From contig NC_015125.1 in the NCBI RefSeq assembly GCF_000202635.1, positions 1,674,001 through 1,738,000 on the forward strand: DNA of 64,000 nt. Reading direction: 5' to 3'. Shown piece by piece: positions 50,957 through 58,754 of this stretch (positions are counted from its first letter, which is position 1; every line of letters starts with the position of its first letter). The notes under the pieces were generated by a model. It ran no database searches. It was not told the DNA's origin and worked only from the letters and a program-made list of their open reading frames with translations. A program made the translations under genes and the position numbers. The DNA comes from Microbacterium testaceum StLB037 (GTDB lineage Bacteria; Actinomycetota; Actinomycetes; Actinomycetales; Microbacteriaceae).

Positions 50957-51278
50957 CATTGCCTCCCGTCTCGATGTCATGAACAGGCTCGGCCGGGCGA
51001 TGGCGGATCCCACCCGTTCGCGGATCCTCCTGACCCTGCTCGACGCGCCGAGCTACCCCGCCGTGCTCTCGCGCGAGCTCGGGCTGACGCGGTCGAACGT
51101 CTCGAACCACCTGGCCTGTCTGCGGGATTGCGGCATCGTCGTCGCCGAGCCGGAAGGGCGGCAGACGCGCTACGAGATCGCCGACCCCCACCTGGCGGCG
51201 GCGCTCACGGCACTGGTCGAGGCGACGCTGGCCGTCGAGGACGGTTGCGCCGTCCCGGGATGCTGCGACAATCCGTGA
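50949..51278 (+). CDS. cmtR: CmtR-like ArsR-family metal sensor
   Basis: A 109-residue ArsR/SmtB-family repressor close to CmtR, the cadmium/lead sensor of mycobacteria. It shares the start MLT, LGRAMADPTRSRILLTLLDA and LTRSNVSNHLACLRDCG. The metal ligands CLRDC (two Cys four residues apart, as in CmtR) and the cysteine-rich tail GCAVPGCCDNP are present. Binding of Cd or Pb should release it from DNA. The gene overlaps the following CDF transporter gene, its likely target. The start GTG is fixed by the family alignment and lies within the operator at 50941, consistent with a leaderless message. Confidence 0.92.
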   Translation: MLTIASRLDVMNRLGRAMADPTRSRILLTLLDAPSYPAVLSRELGLTRSNVSNHLACLRDCGIVVAEPEGRQTRYEIADPHLAAALTALVEATLAVEDGCAVPGCCDNP

Positions 51279-51961
51279 CCGCGCTCTCGCGACGCGACGT
51301 CCTGCGCCGACGCATCCGGATCATCGTCGCGGTCACCATCGCCTGGAACGTCGTCGAGGCGGTGGTCGCGCTCGTCGCGGGCGGTATCGCCTCGTCGGCG
51401 GCGCTCATCGGTTTCGGTCTCGACTCGATCGTCGAGGTGCTCTCCGCCGCTGCCGTCGCGTGGCAGTTCGCCGCGCCCGACCCCGAGAAGCGCGAGAAGG
51501 TGGCACTCCGTGTGATCGCGTTCTCGTTCTTCGGCCTCGCCGCGTACGTGAGCGTGGATGCCGTTCTCTCACTGCTCGGCCTCCGCGAGGCGCAGCACTC
51601 GCCCGTGGGGATCGCGATCGCGGCGTCGAGCCTCGTGGTCATGCCCTTCCTCAGCTGGTTCGAGCGCCGCACCGGCCGGGAGCTCGGCTCCGCGTCGGCC
51701 GTCGCGGACTCGAAGCAGACGCTCATCTGCACGTATCTGTCTGCCGCGCTGCTCGTCGGTCTGCTGCTCAACAGCCTGTTCGGCTGGGCCTGGGCCGACG
51801 CGGTGGCCGCGCTCGTCATCGCCGTTCTCGCGGTGCGGGAAGGCGTCGAGGCGTGGCGGGGAGACGCGTGCTGCGCCGCTCCCGTCGTGCGGGACGAGCC
51901 GCCCGCTCAGGCGGAGAGCTCCTGCGCGTGCTGCGTGACCGTCGACCGGAACCGCTGCTGA
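51260..51961 (+). CDS. Cation diffusion facilitator-type metal efflux transporter
   Basis: A 233-residue membrane protein with six predicted helices of the CDF type. Helix 2 contains IGFGLDSIVEVLSAAAVAWQ and a later helix has ADSKQTLICTYLSAALLVGL and WAWADAVAALVIAVLAVREG, each with acidic residues that bind metal. The C-terminal tail is short and cysteine-rich (DACCAAPVV, and SSCACCVTVDRNRC), fitting a thiophilic metal such as cadmium, lead or zinc. It is controlled by the overlapping CmtR gene, which it follows with no gap. The start is ATG 51260; GTG 51275 is possible. Its last 55 bases overlap the end of the convergent GlxA-like gene. Confidence 0.88.
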   Translation: MLRQSVTALSRRDVLRRRIRIIVAVTIAWNVVEAVVALVAGGIASSAALIGFGLDSIVEVLSAAAVAWQFAAPDPEKREKVALRVIAFSFFGLAAYVSVDAVLSLLGLREAQHSPVGIAIAASSLVVMPFLSWFERRTGRELGSASAVADSKQTLICTYLSAALLVGLLLNSLFGWAWADAVAALVIAVLAVREGVEAWRGDACCAAPVVRDEPPAQAESSCACCVTVDRNRC

Positions 51962-52893
51962 TACCCCGACGGCGTCACGCGATAGCGCGCGAGGAACGCA
52001 CGGCGCAGGGCCGCGGGTGAGCCGAATCCGGCGGCGGCGGCCGACTGGGCGATCGAGGCCCCCGACTCGAGCAGGTTCACGGCGAGCTCCAGGCGCAGCG
52101 ACGAGATGTAGGCCGCGGGGGTCACGCCGAGCTCGTCGCGGATCACGCGGGTGAGGTGCCGCGGGCTGACGTTCACGTGCGCCGCGAGCTCGGTGACGCT
52201 GGTCGGGCGGGTCGGATCGTCGGAGACGTAGTCGGCCACCGCGCGGGCGATGCTCGTGCGCGGGGCGGGCATCTTCAGCGCGGCCGAGAACTGCGACTGG
52301 CCACCCGAGCGGCGCATGTAGACGAGGAGGTGCTGGGCGACGCTGCGCGCGACTTCCGCGCCGTGGTCGTCCTCGACGAGCGACAGCGCGAGGTCGATGC
52401 CCGCCGCGACCCCCGCCGAGGTGTAGACGTTGCCCTGCTTGGTGAAGATGCGCTCGGAGTCGACCGCCACCCTCGGGTACCGGCTGGCGAGGGCGTCGGC
52501 GAACTTCCAGTGCGTCGTCGCCGGGTGCCCGTCGAGCAGGCCGGTGGCGGCCAGACCGAAAGCCCCGCTGCAGATCGACGCGATGCGCCGGGCCTGACGG
52601 GCGAGGGTGGTGATCGCTCGCTGCAGGTCGGCGTCGTCGAACACCCCCGGGGCCAACTCGCTGCCCGGGATGATCACGGTGTCGAGAGGCCCGCTCTCGG
52701 ACGCGGCCCCGTCGACGCCGATCCGCAGGCCCATGAACGCCGTGACGTCGGCGCCGGTGGGGGAGTAGAACCGGAGCTCATAGGCATCCGTCGTCAGGTT
52801 CGTCTCGGAGAAGACCTCGGCGGGGCCCACGAAATCGAGAGCCTTCACCCCGTCGAACAGCAGAATCCCGATTCGACGCCGTTGCCCCGTCAT
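51907..52893 (-). CDS. GlxA-family AraC-type regulator with DJ-1/PfpI domain
   Basis: A 328-residue regulator. The N-terminal DJ-1/PfpI domain (RIGILLFDGVKALDFVGPAE, and IASICSGAFGLAATGLLDGH with the Cys elbow) is followed by an AraC helix-turn-helix (VTELAAHVNVSPRHLTRVIR, and SIAQSAAAAGFGSPAALRRA). In GlxA proteins the first domain is not an enzyme but a sensor. The ATG at 52893 follows GGGAGCGGCGG. It is divergent from an alpha/beta hydrolase (start 53074), its likely target. Its end overlaps the end of the CDF gene by 55 bases. Confidence 0.92.
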   Translation of the reverse strand: MTGQRRRIGILLFDGVKALDFVGPAEVFSETNLTTDAYELRFYSPTGADVTAFMGLRIGVDGAASESGPLDTVIIPGSELAPGVFDDADLQRAITTLARQARRIASICSGAFGLAATGLLDGHPATTHWKFADALASRYPRVAVDSERIFTKQGNVYTSAGVAAGIDLALSLVEDDHGAEVARSVAQHLLVYMRRSGGQSQFSAALKMPAPRTSIARAVADYVSDDPTRPTSVTELAAHVNVSPRHLTRVIRDELGVTPAAYISSLRLELAVNLLESGASIAQSAAAAGFGSPAALRRAFLARYRVTPSGYQQRFRSTVTQHAQELSA

Positions 52894-53073
52894 CCGCCGC
52901 TCCCGTCTCGACCCTGCTGCCAGCCTGTCATCGATCGCCGCGCCGCGGGGGACCCGCTTTCGACATTCGTCGAAGCCGAGTCTCGACGAATGCCCCTGCC
53001 GGCCCGCCCCGGTGCTGCCTAGCGTGGGCACCCACTCGCGGCGACCGGGCTGCGACGAGAGGAGTGGCATCCC

Positions 53074-53790
53074 ATGTCCGTTTCCCCCACCATCGTCCTC
53101 GTGCACGGAGCCTTCGCGGATGCCGCGAGCTGGGCGCCCGTCACCCGCGCACTGCTCGACCAGGGGTACACGGTGCGCGTCCCCGCCGTCCCCAACCGCA
53201 GTCTGATCGGCGATGCGGCGTACATCCGCTCGGTCGTCGAGCACATCGAGGGTCCCGTGCTGCTCGCCGGGCACTCGTACGGCGGCGCGGTCATCACCGT
53301 CGCGGGGGCCGCCGACAACGTCGTGGGACTCGTCTACGTCGCCGGCTACGCGCTGGACGAGGGCGAGAGCCTCGGCCAGCTGCAGGGCGGTTTCCCCGAC
53401 TCCGACCTCGCGCAGCACCTCGTCTACACGCCGTTCCCGGTCGAGGGCGGCGAGCCCGGCACCGATGTCTCGGTCGAGGTGGCCGCGTTTCCCGAGGTCT
53501 TCGCGCACGGCGTGCCGCTCGACCGGGCCGAGGTGCTCGCGGTGTCGCAGCGCCCCCTCGCCGCCCTGGCGTTCGGCGAGAACGCGCCCGTCGCCGCGTG
53601 GAAGACGAAGCCGGCGTGGGGCATCGTCTCGAGCGCCGACCACACGATCAACCCCGACGTCGAGCGCTTCGGCTACCAGCGCGCGGGCCTCCGGTCGGTC
53701 GTCGAACTCGACGCCCCGCACCTCGTGATGCAGAGCCACCCCGCCGAGGTCGCGAAAGTCATCACGGACGCGATCGCCGACCTCGCGTGA
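53074..53790 (+). CDS. Alpha/beta hydrolase (esterase-like)
   Basis: A 238-residue alpha/beta hydrolase of the salicylate-esterase/EstC type. The oxyanion loop is LVHGAFADAASW, the nucleophile elbow GHSYGG, the Asp lies near SSADHTINPD, and the His is in APHLVMQSHP. No signal peptide is present. AGAGGAG lies about 11 bases ahead of the ATG. It is divergent from the GlxA-like regulator and its stop overlaps the start of the UBP zinc-finger gene (TGATG). The true ester substrate is unknown. Confidence 0.9.
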   Translation: MSVSPTIVLVHGAFADAASWAPVTRALLDQGYTVRVPAVPNRSLIGDAAYIRSVVEHIEGPVLLAGHSYGGAVITVAGAADNVVGLVYVAGYALDEGESLGQLQGGFPDSDLAQHLVYTPFPVEGGEPGTDVSVEVAAFPEVFAHGVPLDRAEVLAVSQRPLAALAFGENAPVAAWKTKPAWGIVSSADHTINPDVERFGYQRAGLRSVVELDAPHLVMQSHPAEVAKVITDAIADLA

Positions 53791-54155
53791 TGTCCGCGCC
53801 CGAACAGATCGACCGGAGCCTCCCACCCACCGGAACCGGATGCCGGGAGTGCGACGCGAGCGGAAGCTGGTGGGTCCACCTGCGTCGGTGCGCCGCGTGC
53901 GGACACGTCGGGTGCTGCGACTCGTCGCTGAACCGGCACGCGACCGCGCACTTCGAGGCGACGGGGCACCGGTACATCCAGAGCTTCGAGCCCGGGGAGG
54001 TGTGGTGGTGGGACTACGGGACCTCGGCCGTCGTCCACGGCCCCCCGCTGGCCCCGCCCACGACCCACCCCCTCGACCAGACGGTGCCGGGGCCGGAGGA
54101 GCGACTCCCCGCGGACTGGGAGGAGCAGCTCGCCGCGGCCCGCGGGGGCGCGTGA
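53790..54155 (+). CDS. UBP-type zinc-finger protein
   Basis: A 121-residue protein made almost only of a zf-UBP domain. Zinc ligands are seen in GCRECDASGSWWVHLRRCAA followed by CGHVGCCDSSLNRHATAHFE, and HRYIQSFEPGEVWWWDYG completes the fold. In eukaryotes this fold binds ubiquitin; in actinobacteria, which lack ubiquitin, it often accompanies oxidoreductases or hydrolases and its role is unknown. It is translationally coupled to the alpha/beta hydrolase. Confidence 0.88.
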   Translation: MSAPEQIDRSLPPTGTGCRECDASGSWWVHLRRCAACGHVGCCDSSLNRHATAHFEATGHRYIQSFEPGEVWWWDYGTSAVVHGPPLAPPTTHPLDQTVPGPEERLPADWEEQLAAARGGA

Positions 54156-54199
54156 GCCGGCCGCGGGCGCGGGGCGGACCACGGCGTGGGGCCCCGGCC

Positions 54200-54285
54200 C
54201 GGGGTGGGGGGAGGAGATCGGGCGACGGGAGGACGGATGCCGCGACGTCGGTCCTCCCGGCGCCGGATCTCCTCCGCTCGCCGCG
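54200..54285. repeat. G-rich/C-rich hairpin repeat, copy 5
   Basis: An 86-bp imperfect palindrome. The left arm GGAGGAGATCGGGCGACGGGAG pairs with CTCCCGGCGCCGGATCTCCTCC with two mismatches, and GGATGCC lies at the centre. The right end CCTCCGCTCGCCGCG matches other copies. It stands between the zinc-finger gene and a small lipoprotein gene and is the best-paired copy. Confidence 0.8.
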
Positions 54286-54317
54286 CGGCGCCGGCCGCGC
54301 AGCCGGCGCCGAAGCGC

Positions 54318-54410
54318 TCAGCCCTTCGGCACCTCGATCGCCGGCGCGCACGCGGTGAGGAGCGCCAGGGCGCTCACGGTCAGTGCGAGGGTCTTCGTCG
54401 TTCGCCGCAT
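54318..54410 (-). CDS. Very small lipoprotein
   Basis: A frame of 30 codons on the minus strand encodes MRRTTKTLALTVSALALL, then TACAPAIEVPKG. It has a basic start, a hydrophobic stretch and a lipobox LTAC, so it would be lipidated and leave a mature peptide of about 10 residues. The ribosome site is weak. It could be a relic of a longer lipoprotein or a true tiny lipoprotein. Confidence 0.5.
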   Translation of the reverse strand: MRRTTKTLALTVSALALLTACAPAIEVPKG

Positions 54411-54452
54411 GGCATCCACTCTAGGAAGACACCCCCGGCGATGCCCACCGGG

Positions 54453-55373
54453 CTAACGCCGTGCCGTCAGCGCCGGGATCAGCACGGGCGTGCGGTCGCG
54501 GTAGGCGCGGTAGTCGGCGCGGTCGCCCCAGCGTTCGTCGGCGCGCTTCTCGAGGAGCGGGATGCCGCTCACGCGGGTCAGCAGCAGGATGACGAAGAGC
54601 GGCGACAGCACCGCGACCCACTGCCAGCCCTGCAGCACCGGCGCGGCCACGAGGAAGACGCCGATCCAGACCAGGATCTCGCCGAAGTAATTCGGGTGAC
54701 GCGAGCGCGACCAGAGGCCCGTGCGGATGAACTCGCCGTCGTTCGCCGGGTCGGCCCGGAACGCCTGCTTCTGCAGGTCGGCGACGACCTCGAGCGCCAT
54801 CCCGAGCAGCCAGACGATGACACCCGCGATGACGAAACCGTCGAGGGGTGCCCGGCCGTCGGCATCCGCACTCATCGCGATCCACGCGGCCGAGGCGGTG
54901 AGGGCGACCCAGAGGCCCTGGATGCACCACACCTGGAAGAAGCGCAGCGGGCGCGTCTTGATCTCGTCGAAGCGTCCGTCGGAGCCCGAGCGGTGCACCC
55001 GCGCGAAGAGGAACGAGCCGAGGCGCGCCGCCCACACGATGACCATCGCGGCGAGGATCCACCCGCGGGCATCCTGCGCCGGAGCGAGAAGCGCGAGGGC
55101 GACCGACACGGTGATGAAGGTGAGGCTCCCGGTGAGGTCGAAGAAGCGCTCGGTCCGACGGATCGCCGAGGGGATGAAGACGAGGACCTGGATGCCGAAC
55201 GCCGCCGCCACCGCGAGGGCGAACACCGGGATGCCGCCGACCTCCGCCCCGCGGGAGCTGCCGGCGACGGCCAGGCCCACTCCGATCGCGAGGGAGACGA
55301 CGACCGCGATGAGCGCCGCGCGGTTCTGCGCGCCGGGGGAGCGCTCCGTGGTCGAGGGGACGGGTGCGCTCAT
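54453..55373 (-). CDS. DUF1295 membrane protein (isoprenylcysteine methyltransferase/steroid reductase-like)
   Basis: A 306-residue integral membrane protein of the DUF1295 family. Around eight helices are predicted. The diagnostic C-terminal region has KTRPLRFFQVWCIQGLWVAL, then ADLQKQAFRADPAN, GLWSRSRHPNYFGEILVW and PLLEKRADERWGDRADYRAY, which form the NADPH or SAM cofactor pocket. The family is related to steroid 5-alpha reductases and acts on lipids. The start overlaps the stop of the acyl-CoA ligase gene (ATGA), so the two are coupled and a lipid pathway is likely. Confidence 0.88.
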   Translation of the reverse strand: MSAPVPSTTERSPGAQNRAALIAVVVSLAIGVGLAVAGSSRGAEVGGIPVFALAVAAAFGIQVLVFIPSAIRRTERFFDLTGSLTFITVSVALALLAPAQDARGWILAAMVIVWAARLGSFLFARVHRSGSDGRFDEIKTRPLRFFQVWCIQGLWVALTASAAWIAMSADADGRAPLDGFVIAGVIVWLLGMALEVVADLQKQAFRADPANDGEFIRTGLWSRSRHPNYFGEILVWIGVFLVAAPVLQGWQWVAVLSPLFVILLLTRVSGIPLLEKRADERWGDRADYRAYRDRTPVLIPALTARR

Positions 55374-57205
55374 GATGCGGCTCCTTGGTACAGGGTGTCG
55401 ATCGTGTCGGCGGCGCGATGCAGGACCTCGCGGCGCTTGATCTTGAGAGTGGGTGTGACGAGCTCGCGATCGTCGAGGTCGGCGACCACGAGGATGAAAC
55501 GACGTACCTGCTCGCTCCGCGCCACCAGGGCGTTCGCGGCGTCGACGGTGGACTGCAGGTGCGCGCGGAGTCGGGGCTCATCGATGGTCCGGAGATCTCC
55601 GGGCGAGCCCGCGGCGAACGTCCAGCCCTGGGATGCCGCCCACGCGGCCGACTCCACGGGATCGAGGATGAGGAGGGCCGACAGGTACGGCTTGCCCTCG
55701 CCGACCATGACGGCGTGCTGCACGAGGGGGCTCGCCTCGACCGCCCCCTCCCAGCGGGCGGGGACCACGGTCTTGCCGTTCGAGGTGACGATGACGTCCT
55801 TCAGACGGCCCTCGAGGATGAGGCGCCCGCCGTCGTCGATGCGGCCCAGGTCTCCCGTCCGGAAGAAGCCGTCGACGAACGCCTCGGCATCGTGGCGCGG
55901 GTCGCGGTAGCCGGCGAACACGCCCACTCCGCGAGCGAGCACTTCGCCCTCGGGGCTGATGCGCACCGTCGAGCCGGGCAGGGGGAGCCCGACCGTGCCC
56001 GACACGATGCGGCCGGGGAGATTCCCCGTCAGCGGAGCGGTGGTCTCGGTGAGCCCGTAGCCCTCGATGACCGGAACGCCGATCCCGCGGAAGAACAGCG
56101 ACAGGATGCCGTCGAGGGTCGCCCCGCCCGAGAGGATGTAGTCCACGCGGCCGCCCATGATCGCGCGCAGCCGGGAGTAGAAGAGGGCGTCGAACACCGC
56201 CCCGCGCACGCGGAATCCCAGAGGAGCGCGGCGCCGGCGTCCGGCATCCTGCTTCTCGGCCAGTCGTCCGCGCGCGACAGCCGTCGAGACGGCGCGCGCC
56301 CAGACCCGGCCGACCTTCATCCGCGCCGCCTTCTCGGCGGCGGCGGCCTGGATCTTCTGCAGCACGCGCGGCACGACGACGAGGAACGTCGGGCGGAGCA
56401 CCGAGAGGGCGGGCACGACCTGCGCGGGTTCAGAGAGGTGCGCGATGCGCATTCCGCTGGCGATGCAGATGAGCTGCAGGCCGCGCGCGAGCACGTGGGC
56501 GAGCGGGAGGAAGATGATCGTGTTCCCCGTCGGGGTGACCACTTCGCGGTAGGCCGCGGCGATGTTGAGCACCTGCCCGAGGAAGTTCGCGTGCGTGAGC
56601 ACAGCCCCCTTCGGCTCCCCCGTCGTCCCCGAGGTGTAGACGATGGTCGCGGGGTGGTGGTGGCCGGCGAGCGTCCGGCGGCTCTCGAGCTCGGCGTCCG
56701 AGATGTGCGTCCCACGGGCGGCGAGCTCGTCGAGCGACGGGATGCCATCGACCCCGCGCATGGCCCAGGTGCCGATCGCGTCGGTCCCCGCGAGCGCGGT
56801 GTTCAGGAGGTCGGCGTGCGCCCGAGACCCCGCGATGGCCAGGCGCACGTCGGCATCGCGCACGATCGCGTCGACCTGCGAGGCCGAGGACGAGTCGTAC
56901 ACCGGGACGACGACGCCCCCGGCGAACCAGGTCGCGAGGTCGGCGACGGCCCACTCGTAGCGCGTCGGCGCCATGATGGCGACGGTGTCGCCCGCCGCGA
57001 GACCGGCGCCCATCATCCCCTTCGCGAGCGCCCGGACCTCGTCGAGGAACGCGGCGGTCGTCACGGGGCGCCACGCCGCGGGATCGTCCGTCGGCACGTC
57101 GAACGCGACGTGGTCGGGGGCGTCTGCAGCGCGGCGAGCGAGAAGGTCGGTCACGTTGCCGAACTCCTCGAGGCGCGCCAGAGCGGGCGTGGTCGTCTCG
57201 ATCAT
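55370..57205 (-). CDS. fadD: Long-chain acyl-CoA synthetase (AMP-forming)
   Basis: A 611-residue adenylate-forming enzyme that activates fatty acids to acyl-CoA. The phosphate-binding loop is TIVYTSGTTGEPKGAVLTH. The A5 motif is VIEGYGLTETTAPLTGN, the A7/A8 motif is FFRTGDLGRIDDGGRLILEG followed by RLKDVIVTSNGKTVVP. The C-terminal Lys expected for catalysis is near TPTLKIKRREV. It is of the FAA1/FadD15-like subgroup seen in actinobacteria. CGGAGGACAG ahead of the ATG fixes the start. It is divergent from an acyltransferase gene and coupled to a DUF1295 gene, suggesting shared lipid metabolism. Confidence 0.92.
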   Translation of the reverse strand: MIETTTPALARLEEFGNVTDLLARRAADAPDHVAFDVPTDDPAAWRPVTTAAFLDEVRALAKGMMGAGLAAGDTVAIMAPTRYEWAVADLATWFAGGVVVPVYDSSSASQVDAIVRDADVRLAIAGSRAHADLLNTALAGTDAIGTWAMRGVDGIPSLDELAARGTHISDAELESRRTLAGHHHPATIVYTSGTTGEPKGAVLTHANFLGQVLNIAAAYREVVTPTGNTIIFLPLAHVLARGLQLICIASGMRIAHLSEPAQVVPALSVLRPTFLVVVPRVLQKIQAAAAEKAARMKVGRVWARAVSTAVARGRLAEKQDAGRRRRAPLGFRVRGAVFDALFYSRLRAIMGGRVDYILSGGATLDGILSLFFRGIGVPVIEGYGLTETTAPLTGNLPGRIVSGTVGLPLPGSTVRISPEGEVLARGVGVFAGYRDPRHDAEAFVDGFFRTGDLGRIDDGGRLILEGRLKDVIVTSNGKTVVPARWEGAVEASPLVQHAVMVGEGKPYLSALLILDPVESAAWAASQGWTFAAGSPGDLRTIDEPRLRAHLQSTVDAANALVARSEQVRRFILVVADLDDRELVTPTLKIKRREVLHRAADTIDTLYQGAAS

Positions 57206-57425
57206 CTGTCCTCCGGGTGCGAGAGCGCGGCCGTCGGAGAAAACGAGCCGCCGAGATCTGTTCGGAGGAGTGCGCGAATCGGATGGGTGTTGCGCGTGGA
57301 GGTGCGCCGCCCTCCTCGGCATCCCGGAGTCAAGCCCCACCCCTTTCAGGGATCTCTTCAAGAGCGCCGTGTACCGTCTGTCCCGGTCTGCGCGACGTCA
57401 CGTGCTCAGGTCGACTCCATAGGCG

Positions 57426-58649
57426 GTGTCGTCGACGGGTGGGTGGGCGCGCTCGGTCACGACACGGGAGGCGATCACCATCAGCACGCTGACAGCACCC
57501 GTGGTCGCCCCCGTCGCGAAGGCCCCCGGCCCCCTCGACAAGGTCCGCAACCTGCCCTCCCTGACCGGACTGCGCTGGGCGACCGCGATGCTGATCTTCG
57601 GCCATCACCTCATGGCCGTGGAGTACTTCGGCGGCACACCCGGAGTGATCTGGGGCAACCTCTTCGAGGCGGGGAAGACGGGCGTGACCCTCTTCTTCAT
57701 CCTCTCGGGGTTCGTCCTGGCGTGGGGGTACAAACCGCAGCAGACCGCGCGCTCCTTCTGGTGGCACCGCATCGCGCGGATCTACCCGCTGCACCTCGTC
57801 GGCGTCGGGCTCGCGCTGATCGCCGCGGCCACTCTCGTTCCCGAGATCCGCGCCGACGGCACCGCGCCCGTGGTCGCGAACGTCTTCCTCGTCAACGGCT
57901 GGGTGCCGGACTGGTGGCAGGCGGGAAACCCCGCGAGCTGGTCTCTCGTGTGCGAGGCGTTCTTCTACCTCACCTTCCCCTTCCTCATCCGCCCGCTCGC
58001 CCGTGCGTCGAACCGGGGTCTCGGGGTCGTCGTCGTGGCATCCCTCGTCGTCGCCGCTCTCGCTCCGCAGCTCGCGTCGATGTCTCCCGTTCCGATGTCG
58101 GCCGCATCGACGCCGCTGCTGCGGATGCCCGAGTTCGTCCTCGGCGTGACGCTCGCGCTGTTGATGAAGAAGAGCACCTGGCAGCCCGTCCGTTTGATCG
58201 TCGCGGTGCCGCTCGCGGTGGCCGGCTACGCGCTGTCCGAGGCGCCGACGCTGCCCGGGACCGACATCCACCCGGGGCTCGCCGCCACGGTCGGCTTCTA
58301 CGCCCTGCTCGTCGCGTCCCTCGCGAACGCCGATGCCCGCGCGAGCTCGACCTTCCTCGCCCGACCGCTCTGGCAGGAGCTCGGCCGGGTGTCGTTCGCC
58401 TTCTACCTCGTGCACCTCCTCGTGATCGCGTCGGTCTCGTCGGCGTGGCCCGACGGGCACCCGCAGCTGCCGTGGCGGCAAGCCGTGCCGCTCGCGCTCG
58501 CCGCTTTCGGGATCGCCCTCGGCCTCGCGTGGGCGATGCACAAGCTCATCGAGATCCCCGCCCAGCGGTGGCTGCTGCGGTACGACCGGTCGCGGACGAC
58601 GCGACCCGTCGCCGCGCGCGGTCGGGCGGACCTCCTCCCGAATCGCTAG
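57426..58649 (+). CDS. Membrane acyltransferase (acyltransferase 3 family)
   Basis: A 407-residue integral membrane acyltransferase of the OafA/AT3 type, with about ten helices. The usual start is LPSLTGLRWATAMLIFGHHL with the catalytic-type His, followed by FFILSGFVLAWGY and ARIYPLHLVGV with the conserved Arg. Later features are NPASWSLVCEAFFYLTFPFL and LGRVSFAFYLVHLLV. These proteins add acetyl or other acyl groups to cell-surface sugars or secreted products. The GTG start at 57426 has only a weak ribosome site and could lie slightly downstream. It is divergent from fadD. Confidence 0.88.
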   Translation: MSSTGGWARSVTTREAITISTLTAPVVAPVAKAPGPLDKVRNLPSLTGLRWATAMLIFGHHLMAVEYFGGTPGVIWGNLFEAGKTGVTLFFILSGFVLAWGYKPQQTARSFWWHRIARIYPLHLVGVGLALIAAATLVPEIRADGTAPVVANVFLVNGWVPDWWQAGNPASWSLVCEAFFYLTFPFLIRPLARASNRGLGVVVVASLVVAALAPQLASMSPVPMSAASTPLLRMPEFVLGVTLALLMKKSTWQPVRLIVAVPLAVAGYALSEAPTLPGTDIHPGLAATVGFYALLVASLANADARASSTFLARPLWQELGRVSFAFYLVHLLVIASVSSAWPDGHPQLPWRQAVPLALAAFGIALGLAWAMHKLIEIPAQRWLLRYDRSRTTRPVAARGRADLLPNR

Positions 58650-58754
58650 GCCCGCGAGGTCATCGACGCGCGAACCCTCGGTGTCCGTGCGGTGTCTCGG
58701 CTGGACCGGATGCCACCCGGGACGGCATCCTGTGAGGTGGACGAGAGGGCGGGC

